Shown here in pieces: positions 41,278 to 49,087 of a stretch of 64,000 nucleotides of DNA. This stretch comes from an uncultured Clostridia bacterium (GTDB lineage: Bacteria; Bacillota; Clostridia; Christensenellales; Borkfalkiaceae). The translations under genes were made by a program, and so were the position numbers. Position 1 is the first letter of the stretch; each line of letters begins with the position of its first letter. The stretch lies in NCBI GenBank assembly GCA_934271065.1, contig CAKQQQ010000002.1, positions 62,001 through 126,000 on the forward strand, in the 5' to 3' direction. The notes beneath the pieces were generated by a model. It was given only the letters and a program-made list of their open reading frames with translations. It was not told where the DNA came from and did not search any database.

Positions 41278-43356
41278 TTACCTGTCCTGCGAAGATTTCG
41301 GATCGAGTACGTCGCGGAGAGTATCGCCGATTATGTTTATCGCTATGGTGGTTATCGCAAGGAATAAGCCCGGGAACAACCATTGCCACCAGAAATTGCC
41401 GATTACGGTAAGTTTAGTAGTGGCGTTAAGCATATTACCCCACGTCGGGCGCGGCTCTTGCACGCCGAAGCCGAGATACGACAGCGACGATTCGGTAAGC
41501 ATACACCCGGCAAAGTCGAGAGTAAGCGATACTATAATTACCGATATTACGTTGGGCAGAATGTGTTTGAACGCTATTTTAGTGTCCTTTACGCCCATTG
41601 CCCTGGCGGCGGTAACGTATTCGTTTTCACGCGCGGCGAGTACCTGACCGCGCACGAGCCTTGCAAGCCCCGTCCACGACAGTACGCCGAGTATGACCAT
41701 TATAAGGAATATTCGTTTGCTTTCGGAAACGCTCGTCTGCGCAAGCAACGCAGACAATATCATCGCGAACGGCAGGAAAGGTATAGCGGCGACTATTTCG
41801 GTAAGTCGCATTAAAATCATATCTACCCAGCCGCCGAAATAACCTGAAATACACCCGATTATTATACCGATTATCGTGGAAATGATAACCGCGACCGCGC
41901 CTATGGTAAGCGTCATTTTACCGCCGGATATGATACGCTTGAAAACGTCTCTGCCGTAATGATCCGTACCGAACAGATAGCCTTTCATACCCGCCGAATC
42001 GAGAAGTTTTCCGCCTGCGGACACCGAGTAGGTCTGGAACGCGCCCGCCATTACGTCCGCGCCTTCGCCGTCGATTTTGCATTGACCGAAAGTATTATCG
42101 CCCCACGCGTAAACTTCGCCGTCGGCGGTAACGCCCGCGTAATGATCGTTACCCGCCGATAATTTTACGAATTTTTTGTTGGGTTTGGAAACCGTATTCG
42201 TGGTTTCGATTGTTCCGCTGTAACGCATAGTTCCGTCGGACAGAAGAACGCAGATACTCGTATTGGTAGCCACGACCTGCTCTATAAGATTATCGTCGAT
42301 AATGTTGCCGAGCGTCGTGCTTCCGCTTGCGTTAAGGTCGTACTTGAATTTAGTGAACGAAGTATCGCCGGTAAATACCGCTTTACGGTTGTTCTTTTTT
42401 ACGCCGACCACTTTACCGAGCGTAAAATCTATATCGTAAAATTTATCCGTGCCGGTAAATTTCGGCATATTCTGATAAGTTTTTGCGTTACCCCAGATAT
42501 AAAGCGTGCCGTCTTTCATCAGAATAGCGGATGCCTGCGTACCCGCGACGACCTTTTTGATTTCCGACGCATCTATGGTGGAATTGCGCAGAACTTCCGG
42601 CATAACGACTATTCCGTCGTTCGCTTCCTGTTCGGCAAGATCCTTTTCGTCGGCGACGTACTGCCCGAGCGAGTGCTTGCCCCAGGCGTATACCTTTCCT
42701 TCTTCGGAAACGGCTATTATATGGTCGCTGCCCGCGGCAACGTGCGCTATTTTGGCGTTCCGGACTTCTTTGGGTATATCGGATAATTTGGTTTTGGTAA
42801 CCGAATCTTCGCCGATGCCCCAGACGTAAACCTTTCCGCTGTTCGAAAGCCCTACCGTAAAGTAACTTCTGCCCGATATCTGTTTGATATCGCCTTTGAG
42901 TTTAGACGGCACTTTACGCATAGTAAGGTTGGGTTTGACGTTGATATGCATACTTGACGTATAGTTGTCGTTATAAGTCGGCATAAAAAGCGGACCTAAA
43001 TACACGAAAAGGAACATACCTACTACTATGCAAAGCGCGATTACCGCCAACGGACGGCGGAAGAAACTTCTTATCGCCTGTTTGCCGGGGCTGACTATTT
43101 CTTCCACGTTGAATTTATCGTCTTTATTCTTTTCGTCTTTACTATCCTTTTTGTCGCGTTTCGTCAAAGACTTGCTCGCGCCCGTAAAAGCGCGCGCTAT
43201 CCATCTGCCGAGCGTTACGAAAGCGTTTTTGACGGCTTTCCACGCTCCGCTTAAAAAACAGGGCTTTTTGCCTTCGTTTTCGTTCGTTTCGGGAGCGGAC
43301 GAAACTTCGGGGGTTGTTACTTCTTCGAGTTCGTTCAATTTCTTTTCTTCGGACAT
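41278..43356 (-). CDS. oppC: Oligopeptide ABC permease OppC with an RCC1-like beta-propeller in its first outer loop
   Basis: A 692-residue permease, more than twice the usual ~300. Residues 1-95 are a long charged cytoplasmic tail. TM1 is at about 102-125. Residues about 155-450 form an inserted domain of about seven RCC1-type repeats with the hallmark G-x-VYAWG ending: KVYVWG (175-180), KVYAWG (221-226), TLYIWG (284-289) and EVYAWGDNTFGQ (414-425), each preceded by an AG-x-DH or AG-T strand. The standard OppC sequence resumes at FGTDHYGRD (462-470), continuing to TM segments and the EAA loop EYVTAARAMGVKDTKIAFKH (579-598). The propeller should lie outside the cell. The start has a strong GGGGGG ribosome-binding site. 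There is no frameshift or stop inside. Confidence 0.93.
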   Translation of the reverse strand: MSEEKKLNELEEVTTPEVSSAPETNENEGKKPCFLSGAWKAVKNAFVTLGRWIARAFTGASKSLTKRDKKDSKDEKNKDDKFNVEEIVSPGKQAIRSFFRRPLAVIALCIVVGMFLFVYLGPLFMPTYNDNYTSSMHINVKPNLTMRKVPSKLKGDIKQISGRSYFTVGLSNSGKVYVWGIGEDSVTKTKLSDIPKEVRNAKIAHVAAGSDHIIAVSEEGKVYAWGKHSLGQYVADEKDLAEQEANDGIVVMPEVLRNSTIDASEIKKVVAGTQASAILMKDGTLYIWGNAKTYQNMPKFTGTDKFYDIDFTLGKVVGVKKNNRKAVFTGDTSFTKFKYDLNASGSTTLGNIIDDNLIEQVVATNTSICVLLSDGTMRYSGTIETTNTVSKPNKKFVKLSAGNDHYAGVTADGEVYAWGDNTFGQCKIDGEGADVMAGAFQTYSVSAGGKLLDSAGMKGYLFGTDHYGRDVFKRIISGGKMTLTIGAVAVIISTIIGIIIGCISGYFGGWVDMILMRLTEIVAAIPFLPFAMILSALLAQTSVSESKRIFLIMVILGVLSWTGLARLVRGQVLAARENEYVTAARAMGVKDTKIAFKHILPNVISVIIVSLTLDFAGCMLTESSLSYLGFGVQEPRPTWGNMLNATTKLTVIGNFWWQWLFPGLFLAITTIAINIIGDTLRDVLDPKSSQDR

Positions 43357-43368
43357 ACTTAACCCCCC

Positions 43369-44415
43369 TTATTTATTTACTCTTACGCGCGGATCTACAA
43401 GCCCGTAAACGAGATCTATTACCAGGTTGCCGAGCAGCGACAATATGACGTAGAACATTTGCAGAAAGATCATTAAATCCATATCTATCGGGTTGAGAGC
43501 GGCTATCATAAGCGTTCCCATTCCGTTAAGCCCGAATATCGATTCTATAATAAGCGAACCGGAGAAAATACCCAAAAACCAACCTATGACGAGCGTTACT
43601 ATGGGTATGAGCGCGTTTCTGAACGCGTGACTGTATACTACCGTCTTTTCTTTCAGACCTTTCGCGCGCGCCGTGCGGATACAATCCATCGACAACGCTT
43701 CTATCATCGACGAACGAACGTATCTCGTCATTCCGCCGAGCGAGCAGAACGTCATAACGATAAGCGGCAGCAGTATGTAATACAGTTTATCGATAAAATC
43801 TCTGAAACCCGTATAATGCGCGCCGGGAGTACCCATTCCGCTCGGCGGAAAAATCGGTAACAGCCAGGCGAAAATCCATACGAAAACTATGCCGATAAGA
43901 AAGGTCGGCAAAGAATAACCTATAATACTGAATATCTGTATGCTTTTATCGAACCCGCCGCCATTTTTGACCGCGCATTTTATACCGAGCGGTATAGTTA
44001 TGCCAAGCCCTAATATGGTGGCGAAAATATTGATGAAGATAGTATATCTCATCGGCTCTCTTACGACGTCTACGACGTTTTCTCTGTAATTGTTTGAATA
44101 GCCGAAGTTACCCTGCAACAAACCGTCGCATTTGCCCGTGCCGTAAGGCGCGACGCCTACCCAGCGCAGATATTTTACGACGGTGGAATCGGCGTCTTCG
44201 CCGTACTTGATCTGATATTCTTTGTATAACTTGTCAAAAGCCGTCTGTCTTTCTTCTTCCGAAAGGTTTTTGTACTTAGGCCCTTGAATCTCTTGTTTGG
44301 CGTCGGTATACGCCCTGTTCTGGGGAACGAGACTGTATATACCGAACATTAAAAACGATAGAATAAGCAATACGATAAGCATATAACCTATTCGTTTTAA
44401 TACGTATTTGACCAT
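43369..44415 (-). CDS. oppB: Oligopeptide ABC permease OppB
   Basis: A 348-residue inner permease subunit with six membrane segments. The conserved EAA loop is seen as IEALSMDCIRTARAKGLKEK, and the C-terminal LVIDLVYGLVDPRVRV is standard for OppB/DppB. The loop between TM1 and TM2 (about residues 30-110) is somewhat longer than usual and charged, but has no repeat domain, unlike OppC. The ATG has AAAAAAGGAG upstream, immediately after a long stem-loop in the oppA-oppB gap. Confidence 0.96.
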   Translation of the reverse strand: MVKYVLKRIGYMLIVLLILSFLMFGIYSLVPQNRAYTDAKQEIQGPKYKNLSEEERQTAFDKLYKEYQIKYGEDADSTVVKYLRWVGVAPYGTGKCDGLLQGNFGYSNNYRENVVDVVREPMRYTIFINIFATILGLGITIPLGIKCAVKNGGGFDKSIQIFSIIGYSLPTFLIGIVFVWIFAWLLPIFPPSGMGTPGAHYTGFRDFIDKLYYILLPLIVMTFCSLGGMTRYVRSSMIEALSMDCIRTARAKGLKEKTVVYSHAFRNALIPIVTLVIGWFLGIFSGSLIIESIFGLNGMGTLMIAALNPIDMDLMIFLQMFYVILSLLGNLVIDLVYGLVDPRVRVNK

Positions 44416-44427
44416 TCAGGCTCCTTT

Positions 44428-44493
44428 TTTAGCGATTACCGTTCAACACTAACCCGTACGCGCCGGTGTTGGCGTTGACGGGTAATCGCTAAA
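44428..44493 (-). other. Long stem-loop directly ahead of oppB
   Basis: Arms TTTAGCGATTACC (44428-44440) and its exact complement (44481-44493), 13 bp, enclosing a further CAACAC/GTGTTG pairing. On the transcript it ends right at the oppB ribosome-binding site, and there is no T tract. It may protect or regulate the oppBCDF part of the mRNA. Confidence 0.72.
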
Positions 44494-44525
44494 CGTTATC
44501 AATATACCAAAATAAAGGCGTAACG

Positions 44526-44557
44526 CGCCGTCCCCCCTTTGTGGGGGAGAAACGGCG
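44526..44557 (-). terminator. GC-rich hairpin in the oppA-oppB gap (partial terminator or mRNA-stability element)
   Basis: Minus-strand CGCCGTTTCTCCCCC pairs imperfectly with GGGGGGACGGCG; the RNA continues GTTACGCCTTTATTTT. It lies 64 bases past the oppA stop. Such elements commonly make the binding-protein mRNA more abundant than that of the permeases. Confidence 0.6.
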
Positions 44558-44620
44558 TTTTACCCTTTATTTTCTTTGATTACTTATATATTATCTTTAA
44601 TATATACCGATTTTACACCT

Positions 44621-47029
44621 TTACGCTGCTTTCTTCATCAGATAGAAGTCGTATTCGTCTTTGATGTAGTACTGAGAATAGTTATCGTACATACTCGGAT
44701 CGATAGTAAGACCGTAAGCGTAATCGTAAGCGGCGGAGTTAAATCCGGTTGCGAAGTTGAACATATTGTACATAGGCGTGCCGCCGTAGTAGCCGTAAAC
44801 CTTTTCCTGATACAATTCGTCGAGCATCGGGTAGAAGTCGCCGATATTGACGCAAACCTTGAAGCCCGCTTTGGTCGCTATCGAATCGTCCTTCATAAGA
44901 TAATTCTGTACCTGCGTGGTAAACGGGTTTTTGGCAGTACCGAACCAGTTGATTACCAAAGGCATAAGATACGCTTCGACTTTGCCGTCCGCGCCTTTGA
45001 TGACTTCGGTCTTTATCGATGCGTCGCTCTGCGCTCTGTAACCTATATCCTTATCGTTCATTTCGTTGGCAGGAATCTTCTTATAACGAACGCCCGAAGT
45101 ATAGGGGTTGCCGTTCTTATCGTAAATCCAGCCGCCCGCTACGAGAGTTTCAACCGCGCTTTCAAGACTGCTGTCGTAGGACGAAAGAACTATATCGTTC
45201 TTAACCGCCTGATACATCCAGGAGCCTGCGTAGTAAGGTCCGTCAACCTTTCCGCCGTAACCGCCGTTGAATTCAAGGGCGAATTGAGTTCTGTCCATCG
45301 AATAAGCAAGCGCCTGACGAACTTCTTTGAACTGTACCGAACCGAAGTCGGCGCGGAAGCCGAGTTTGCCGTAGCCCGCTCTGCCGTAGTGGATATAAGC
45401 CGCTTTGGTCGGGTTATCATCCGCATATTTGGTCGCTTCGTCGGTGTCCGCACCGCCGGTTATACCCGCGATGAAATCGAGATTGCCCGCTTTGAACGAA
45501 GCAAGTTGAGTTTCCGATACTATTTTGGAGTAAACCACTTTCAAAATCTTGGGAGTAGCGCCTTCGTAGTTGCCGACGAAGTTGGGGTTCTTTTCGAGAA
45601 CGGCTTCTTTCTTCGTCTTGTCGTAAGATTTAACTACGTACGCACCGCTGTAAGGATACGCCGTAACGAGTTGTTTATCAACGTCCATAGCCGTCGAATA
45701 GATATGAGCGGCTTTAACGAAACCGTCGCCGGACTTCGCGTAGAAACTATCGCTTAAACCTACCGACTTGTCTTCGCTGACGATAACGTCGGCATCGCCG
45801 AGCCACGCCGCGAGATATTCGGGACCGAAGCCCGCCTGCGCTACGCCGTAGAAATAGGTAGCGTAGTCTTTGGTTACGGTTACGGAATAAGTGTAATCGC
45901 CGAGAAGTTTGATACCCGAGAAGTATTTGCTTGCGCCGTCTGCGCCGTCGTTCGTGCCGTCGTATTTATTGAAGGCGTTGAAACCGACGTAAGACAAGCC
46001 TGCGCTGTGGTCTTTCTTCGCCGCTTCTTTACCTACGGGAGAAGAGAATACGAGCGCGGATACGACGTAGTTCTTTGCGGTAATCGCAGAACCGTCGCTG
46101 AATTTAAGGTTGTCTTTGATTTCGACCGTGAACGTCTTGGTGCCGTCCGCGTTTAATTCTTCTTTATGAGATTTAACTACGGTGTCGTTCCATTGATAGC
46201 CGCCGTCTTTGTTGGCGACTACGGTTTCAAGCCCGCTGACGAGTTTGGATACGTCGTAATCCGCCGCGCCGGGTTGAGACGCGCCGAAAACGGGATATCT
46301 GAATTTACCCGAAAGGTCGGTGGTGTTACCGATGAAAATGCTCTTATCCGCTTTGGTGGAATCCCAGTCGATAAGCGCGTCCGCAACGCCCCAGTACGGG
46401 TTGGTGGGATGCTCTTTAACGCCGGTTATCTGAGTGTTGTACAGATCGTAATACTCGTTGGAGTAAAGCGGAAGTTCGGGAAGAAGTTCGTTCCAACGCT
46501 CTATGTAGTACATCCACCACTTGGCGTATACGTCGTTTTCGGACTTATATTCTTCGCTGCCCGCAGGGACTTTGGTGTTGTATACCATAGCCATAGACAA
46601 GAAGTCTAAACCGAGTTTGTATTTAACGTTGTTTCTGACGATATAAGGATTGTGTCTGCCGCTTTCGTCAATATCGTCTTTAACGTCCGCAATGGTAACG
46701 TCTGAGCCGAACTGAGCGTACAACGACTGATAATCCTTACCGTATTCGAGACCTTTTACCGCGAAGGGTTTAATCGAGCCGCAACCGTTCTTACAAATAC
46801 CGTTTTCCCAGTTGTGCCCGATGGCGTTGATAGGCTCGCTTTGTACTTCCCCGCAGGAGCAAGACCTACGCTTAAACCCGTTAGAAGTACAGGTCGGCTC
46901 GGTTACGGTTTCCCATTCGCCCCAAGTATGAGTGTGAGCGGAAGGCTTACCCTTCTTACACCCGGTTAAGGTCGAACCGAATACCAAAACCATAGCCAGT
47001 ATTACCGACAAAAGTTTAAGTTTCTTCAT
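44621..47029 (-). CDS. oppA: Oligopeptide-binding lipoprotein OppA with an extra N-terminal Cys/His domain
   Basis: An 802-residue family-5 binding protein, longer than the usual ~540. Residues 1-24 are a lipoprotein signal (STLTGC, Cys24). Residues about 32-85 form a small domain with HTHTWGEWE, TEPTCTSNGFKRRSCSCGE, AIGHNWENG and CKNGCGS. It resembles a Cys/His module frequent in Clostridia surface proteins. The binding core follows, with YVVSALVFSS, AYPYSGAYVVKSYDK and RQALAYSMDR segments and several extended loops. The start has GGAGG eight bases upstream. It precedes oppBCDF and supplies the transporter with peptides at the membrane surface. Confidence 0.94.
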   Translation of the reverse strand: MKKLKLLSVILAMVLVFGSTLTGCKKGKPSAHTHTWGEWETVTEPTCTSNGFKRRSCSCGEVQSEPINAIGHNWENGICKNGCGSIKPFAVKGLEYGKDYQSLYAQFGSDVTIADVKDDIDESGRHNPYIVRNNVKYKLGLDFLSMAMVYNTKVPAGSEEYKSENDVYAKWWMYYIERWNELLPELPLYSNEYYDLYNTQITGVKEHPTNPYWGVADALIDWDSTKADKSIFIGNTTDLSGKFRYPVFGASQPGAADYDVSKLVSGLETVVANKDGGYQWNDTVVKSHKEELNADGTKTFTVEIKDNLKFSDGSAITAKNYVVSALVFSSPVGKEAAKKDHSAGLSYVGFNAFNKYDGTNDGADGASKYFSGIKLLGDYTYSVTVTKDYATYFYGVAQAGFGPEYLAAWLGDADVIVSEDKSVGLSDSFYAKSGDGFVKAAHIYSTAMDVDKQLVTAYPYSGAYVVKSYDKTKKEAVLEKNPNFVGNYEGATPKILKVVYSKIVSETQLASFKAGNLDFIAGITGGADTDEATKYADDNPTKAAYIHYGRAGYGKLGFRADFGSVQFKEVRQALAYSMDRTQFALEFNGGYGGKVDGPYYAGSWMYQAVKNDIVLSSYDSSLESAVETLVAGGWIYDKNGNPYTSGVRYKKIPANEMNDKDIGYRAQSDASIKTEVIKGADGKVEAYLMPLVINWFGTAKNPFTTQVQNYLMKDDSIATKAGFKVCVNIGDFYPMLDELYQEKVYGYYGGTPMYNMFNFATGFNSAAYDYAYGLTIDPSMYDNYSQYYIKDEYDFYLMKKAA

Positions 47030-47331
47030 ATGAAACCTCCATAAATATTTAACGCGTTCGCGCCATTTACTTCACTCGGCGAAAGTCGAAATCCGGCGAA
47101 AACGCTACGCTTCGTATTGACAAAGTTTAACAATAATACGCTGTAATTATCGAATATTTCGCTAAAGTTGCCGTGATTTTATCATATTTTAATCGCGTTT
47201 GTCTATCGTTTTCACGCGGTTTTCATATTAGTTTTTCTTATATCTTCTATTAAAATCGCAAAATTGCAGAATTTATCGGAAAAAATGAAAAATCGGCTAT
47301 TCGGGGATTTATGCAAAATTTGTGAATGCGT

Positions 47332-47394
47332 GGCGTTTTAGCGCGAATAATCGGCGCGCGGAACGGCGTTTTGGCACGAATAATCGGCGCGCGG
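47332..47394. repeat. Two 30-bp direct repeats in 33-bp register
   Basis: Copy 1 (47332-47361) and copy 2 (47365-47394) share the GGCGTTTT start and the CGAATAATCGGCGCGCGG end, differing at two positions. Each contains the small palindrome CGCGCG. Function unknown. Confidence 0.75.
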
Positions 47395-47404
47395 TTTAAG
47401 CAAT

Positions 47405-47434
47405 AAAACGCCCGCCGCTTCCGCGACGGGCGTT
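47405..47434 (-). terminator. Terminator of trxA
   Basis: Minus-strand stem AACGCCCGTCGC, loop GGAA, GCGGCGGGCGTT, followed by TTATTG, 15 bases past the trxA stop. Confidence 0.87.
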
Positions 47435-47449
47435 TGATCAGCCTATATA

Positions 47450-47779
47450 TCAGTCTATATATTTGATAAGCATTTCGGAAAGTTCGCCCGACGAAGTAAG
47501 ACCGACGGATTTTTCTTTCGGTTCGCCGCCCTGAAAAACGATCAGGGTGGGAATACTCGATATTCCGTAGGTTACGGCAACGCGTTCGCATTCGTCTACG
47601 TTGACTTTTACTATTTTTACTTTATCCGCGACGCTCGGCGCAAATTCGCGCAATACGTCGCCCTGCATTTTGCACGGCATACACCACGACGCGAAAAAGT
47701 CCACGAGTACGGGCTTGTCGCTTTTTAATACTTCGGTTTCGAATTCGGCGTCGGTTATCTTTTTGATAAGTTCTTCCAT
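47450..47779 (-). CDS. trxA: Thioredoxin with a WCMPC active site
   Basis: A 109-residue thioredoxin fold protein: VLVDFFASWCMPCK, the cis-proline in SSIPTLIVFQGG, and the C-terminal helix. The active site W32-C-M-P-C36 departs from the canonical WCGPC; the residue between Cys and Pro strongly affects redox potential. AAGGAGAACG precedes the ATG. It follows hisS after 42 bases and ends with a terminator. It probably reduces cytoplasmic disulfides, perhaps with a specialised partner. No thioredoxin reductase gene is adjacent. Confidence 0.94.
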   Translation of the reverse strand: MEELIKKITDAEFETEVLKSDKPVLVDFFASWCMPCKMQGDVLREFAPSVADKVKIVKVNVDECERVAVTYGISSIPTLIVFQGGEPKEKSVGLTSSGELSEMLIKYID

Positions 47780-47821
47780 AACGTTCTCCTTATATATAAA
47801 GTTTGGGTTAAAAACGGAATT

Positions 47822-49066
47822 TTAATCGAAATACGACGTAAGTTCGGAAATTTTCAGTTCGGTTTGCGCGCCGTCGGACATACGCTTTACGCGGCACAGA
47901 CCGCTTTCGAGTTCGTTCTCGCCTAACGTTACGACGTTTTCCGCGCCGAGTTTGTCGGCGTACTTGAATTGAGCCTTTATTCCCCTGCCGCCGTGGTCGA
48001 TTTCCGCTTTTACGCCCTTGTCGCGCAGTTCGCCGACGAGCGAAAACGCTTTTTTATACGCCTTTTCGCCCATAGCCGCTATAAAGAGTTTTACGGGCGG
48101 GGCTTTGGGAATCTCTACGCCTTGCGCTTCCATAAGCATAAGCAGGCGTTCTATACCCATACCGAAACCCATTCCGCACGCGGGCGCGCCGCCGAGTTGT
48201 TCGATAAGGTCGTCGTACCGCCCGCCGCCGCAGACCGTGCCTTGCGAGCCGAGCGCGTCGGTAACGAATTCGAATACGGTTTTGGTATAGTAGTCGAGAC
48301 CGCGCACGATATACGGGTTGACTTCGTAACGGATTTCGGTTTCGTCGAGATAGGCTTTAAGCGCGGCAAAGTGAGCCGAGCAGTCGTCGCAAAGATAGTC
48401 GGTTATCTTGGGCGCGGCGACGCAAAGCGATTTGCACGCGTCTACTTTACAGTCGAGTATACGCAACGGGTTTTTATAATAACGCTCTCTGCAAGTGGGG
48501 CAAAGATCGTCGAGTTTGTCGGCGAAATAGGCTTTAAGGGCTTCGTTATACGCCTTGCGGCAGGTCTTGCAGCCCATACTGTTGATATACAGTTTTACGC
48601 TTAAACCGAGTTTTTTAAGCACGGAATACGCAAGGCGCAATACTTCCGCGTCGGTGTCCGCGCCCGCGCCGCCGTAGACTTCAACGCCGAATTGATGGTG
48701 TTCGCGAAGTCTGCCCTTCTGCGGGTTCTCGTATCTGAATACGGGGATTATATAATAGGTTTTAAGCGGCATTGCCGAGTTGTGCAGTCCGTTTTCGATA
48801 AAACTGCGCGCTACGCCCGCCGTGCCTTCCGGCTTTAACGTGATGCTCCTGTCGCCTTTGTCGAGAAAGGTGTACATCTCTTTGTTCACGACGTCGGTGG
48901 TCTCGCCTACGCCGCGTAAAAACAGTTCGGTATGCTCGAAAGTGGGCGTTCTTATCTCGTTAAAGCAATACAGCCCCGCTATTCGTCTTACCGTATCTTC
49001 TACGTATTGCCATTTATAACTTTCGGTCGGCAATACGTCTTTCGTTCCCTTTGGTACGTTTATCAT
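47822..49066 (-). CDS. hisS: Histidyl-tRNA synthetase
   Basis: Class II synthetase charging tRNA-His. 414 residues with motif 1, motif 2 (VFRYENPQKGRLREHHQFGVE), the histidine motifs LDYYTKTVFEF and GGGRYDDL, motif 3 (GMGFGMGIERL), and a C-terminal anticodon-binding domain. The insertion after residue ~155 carries CKTCR, CPTCR, CKSLC and CDDC cysteines, probably a zinc site. Ribosome-binding site GGAGCAG. It lies between hslU and trxA. No T-box is visible in the short gap upstream. Confidence 0.98.
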   Translation of the reverse strand: MINVPKGTKDVLPTESYKWQYVEDTVRRIAGLYCFNEIRTPTFEHTELFLRGVGETTDVVNKEMYTFLDKGDRSITLKPEGTAGVARSFIENGLHNSAMPLKTYYIIPVFRYENPQKGRLREHHQFGVEVYGGAGADTDAEVLRLAYSVLKKLGLSVKLYINSMGCKTCRKAYNEALKAYFADKLDDLCPTCRERYYKNPLRILDCKVDACKSLCVAAPKITDYLCDDCSAHFAALKAYLDETEIRYEVNPYIVRGLDYYTKTVFEFVTDALGSQGTVCGGGRYDDLIEQLGGAPACGMGFGMGIERLLMLMEAQGVEIPKAPPVKLFIAAMGEKAYKKAFSLVGELRDKGVKAEIDHGGRGIKAQFKYADKLGAENVVTLGENELESGLCRVKRMSDGAQTELKISELTSYFD

Positions 49067-49087
49067 TTTCTGCTCCGTAACGTGTGT

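Larger units (their letters stand above)
47030..47449. other. Intergenic region between oppA and trxA
   Basis: 420 bases, AT-rich near the oppA side. On the minus strand a possible promoter for oppA (TAGACA, 18 bases, TAAAAT) lies near 47180-47210 but is weak. No known riboswitch was recognised in the ~130-base leader. The trxA end contains two imperfect direct repeats (47332-47394) and the trxA terminator. No convincing coding frame is present. Confidence 0.55.

Noticed and set aside
44576..45757. A 393-codon plus-strand open frame opposite oppA
   Set aside because: Antisense shadow of the binding protein; no promoter or ribosome-binding site.
47332..47394. CRISPR array
   Set aside because: Only two copies with a 3-base spacer and no cas genes in the window.
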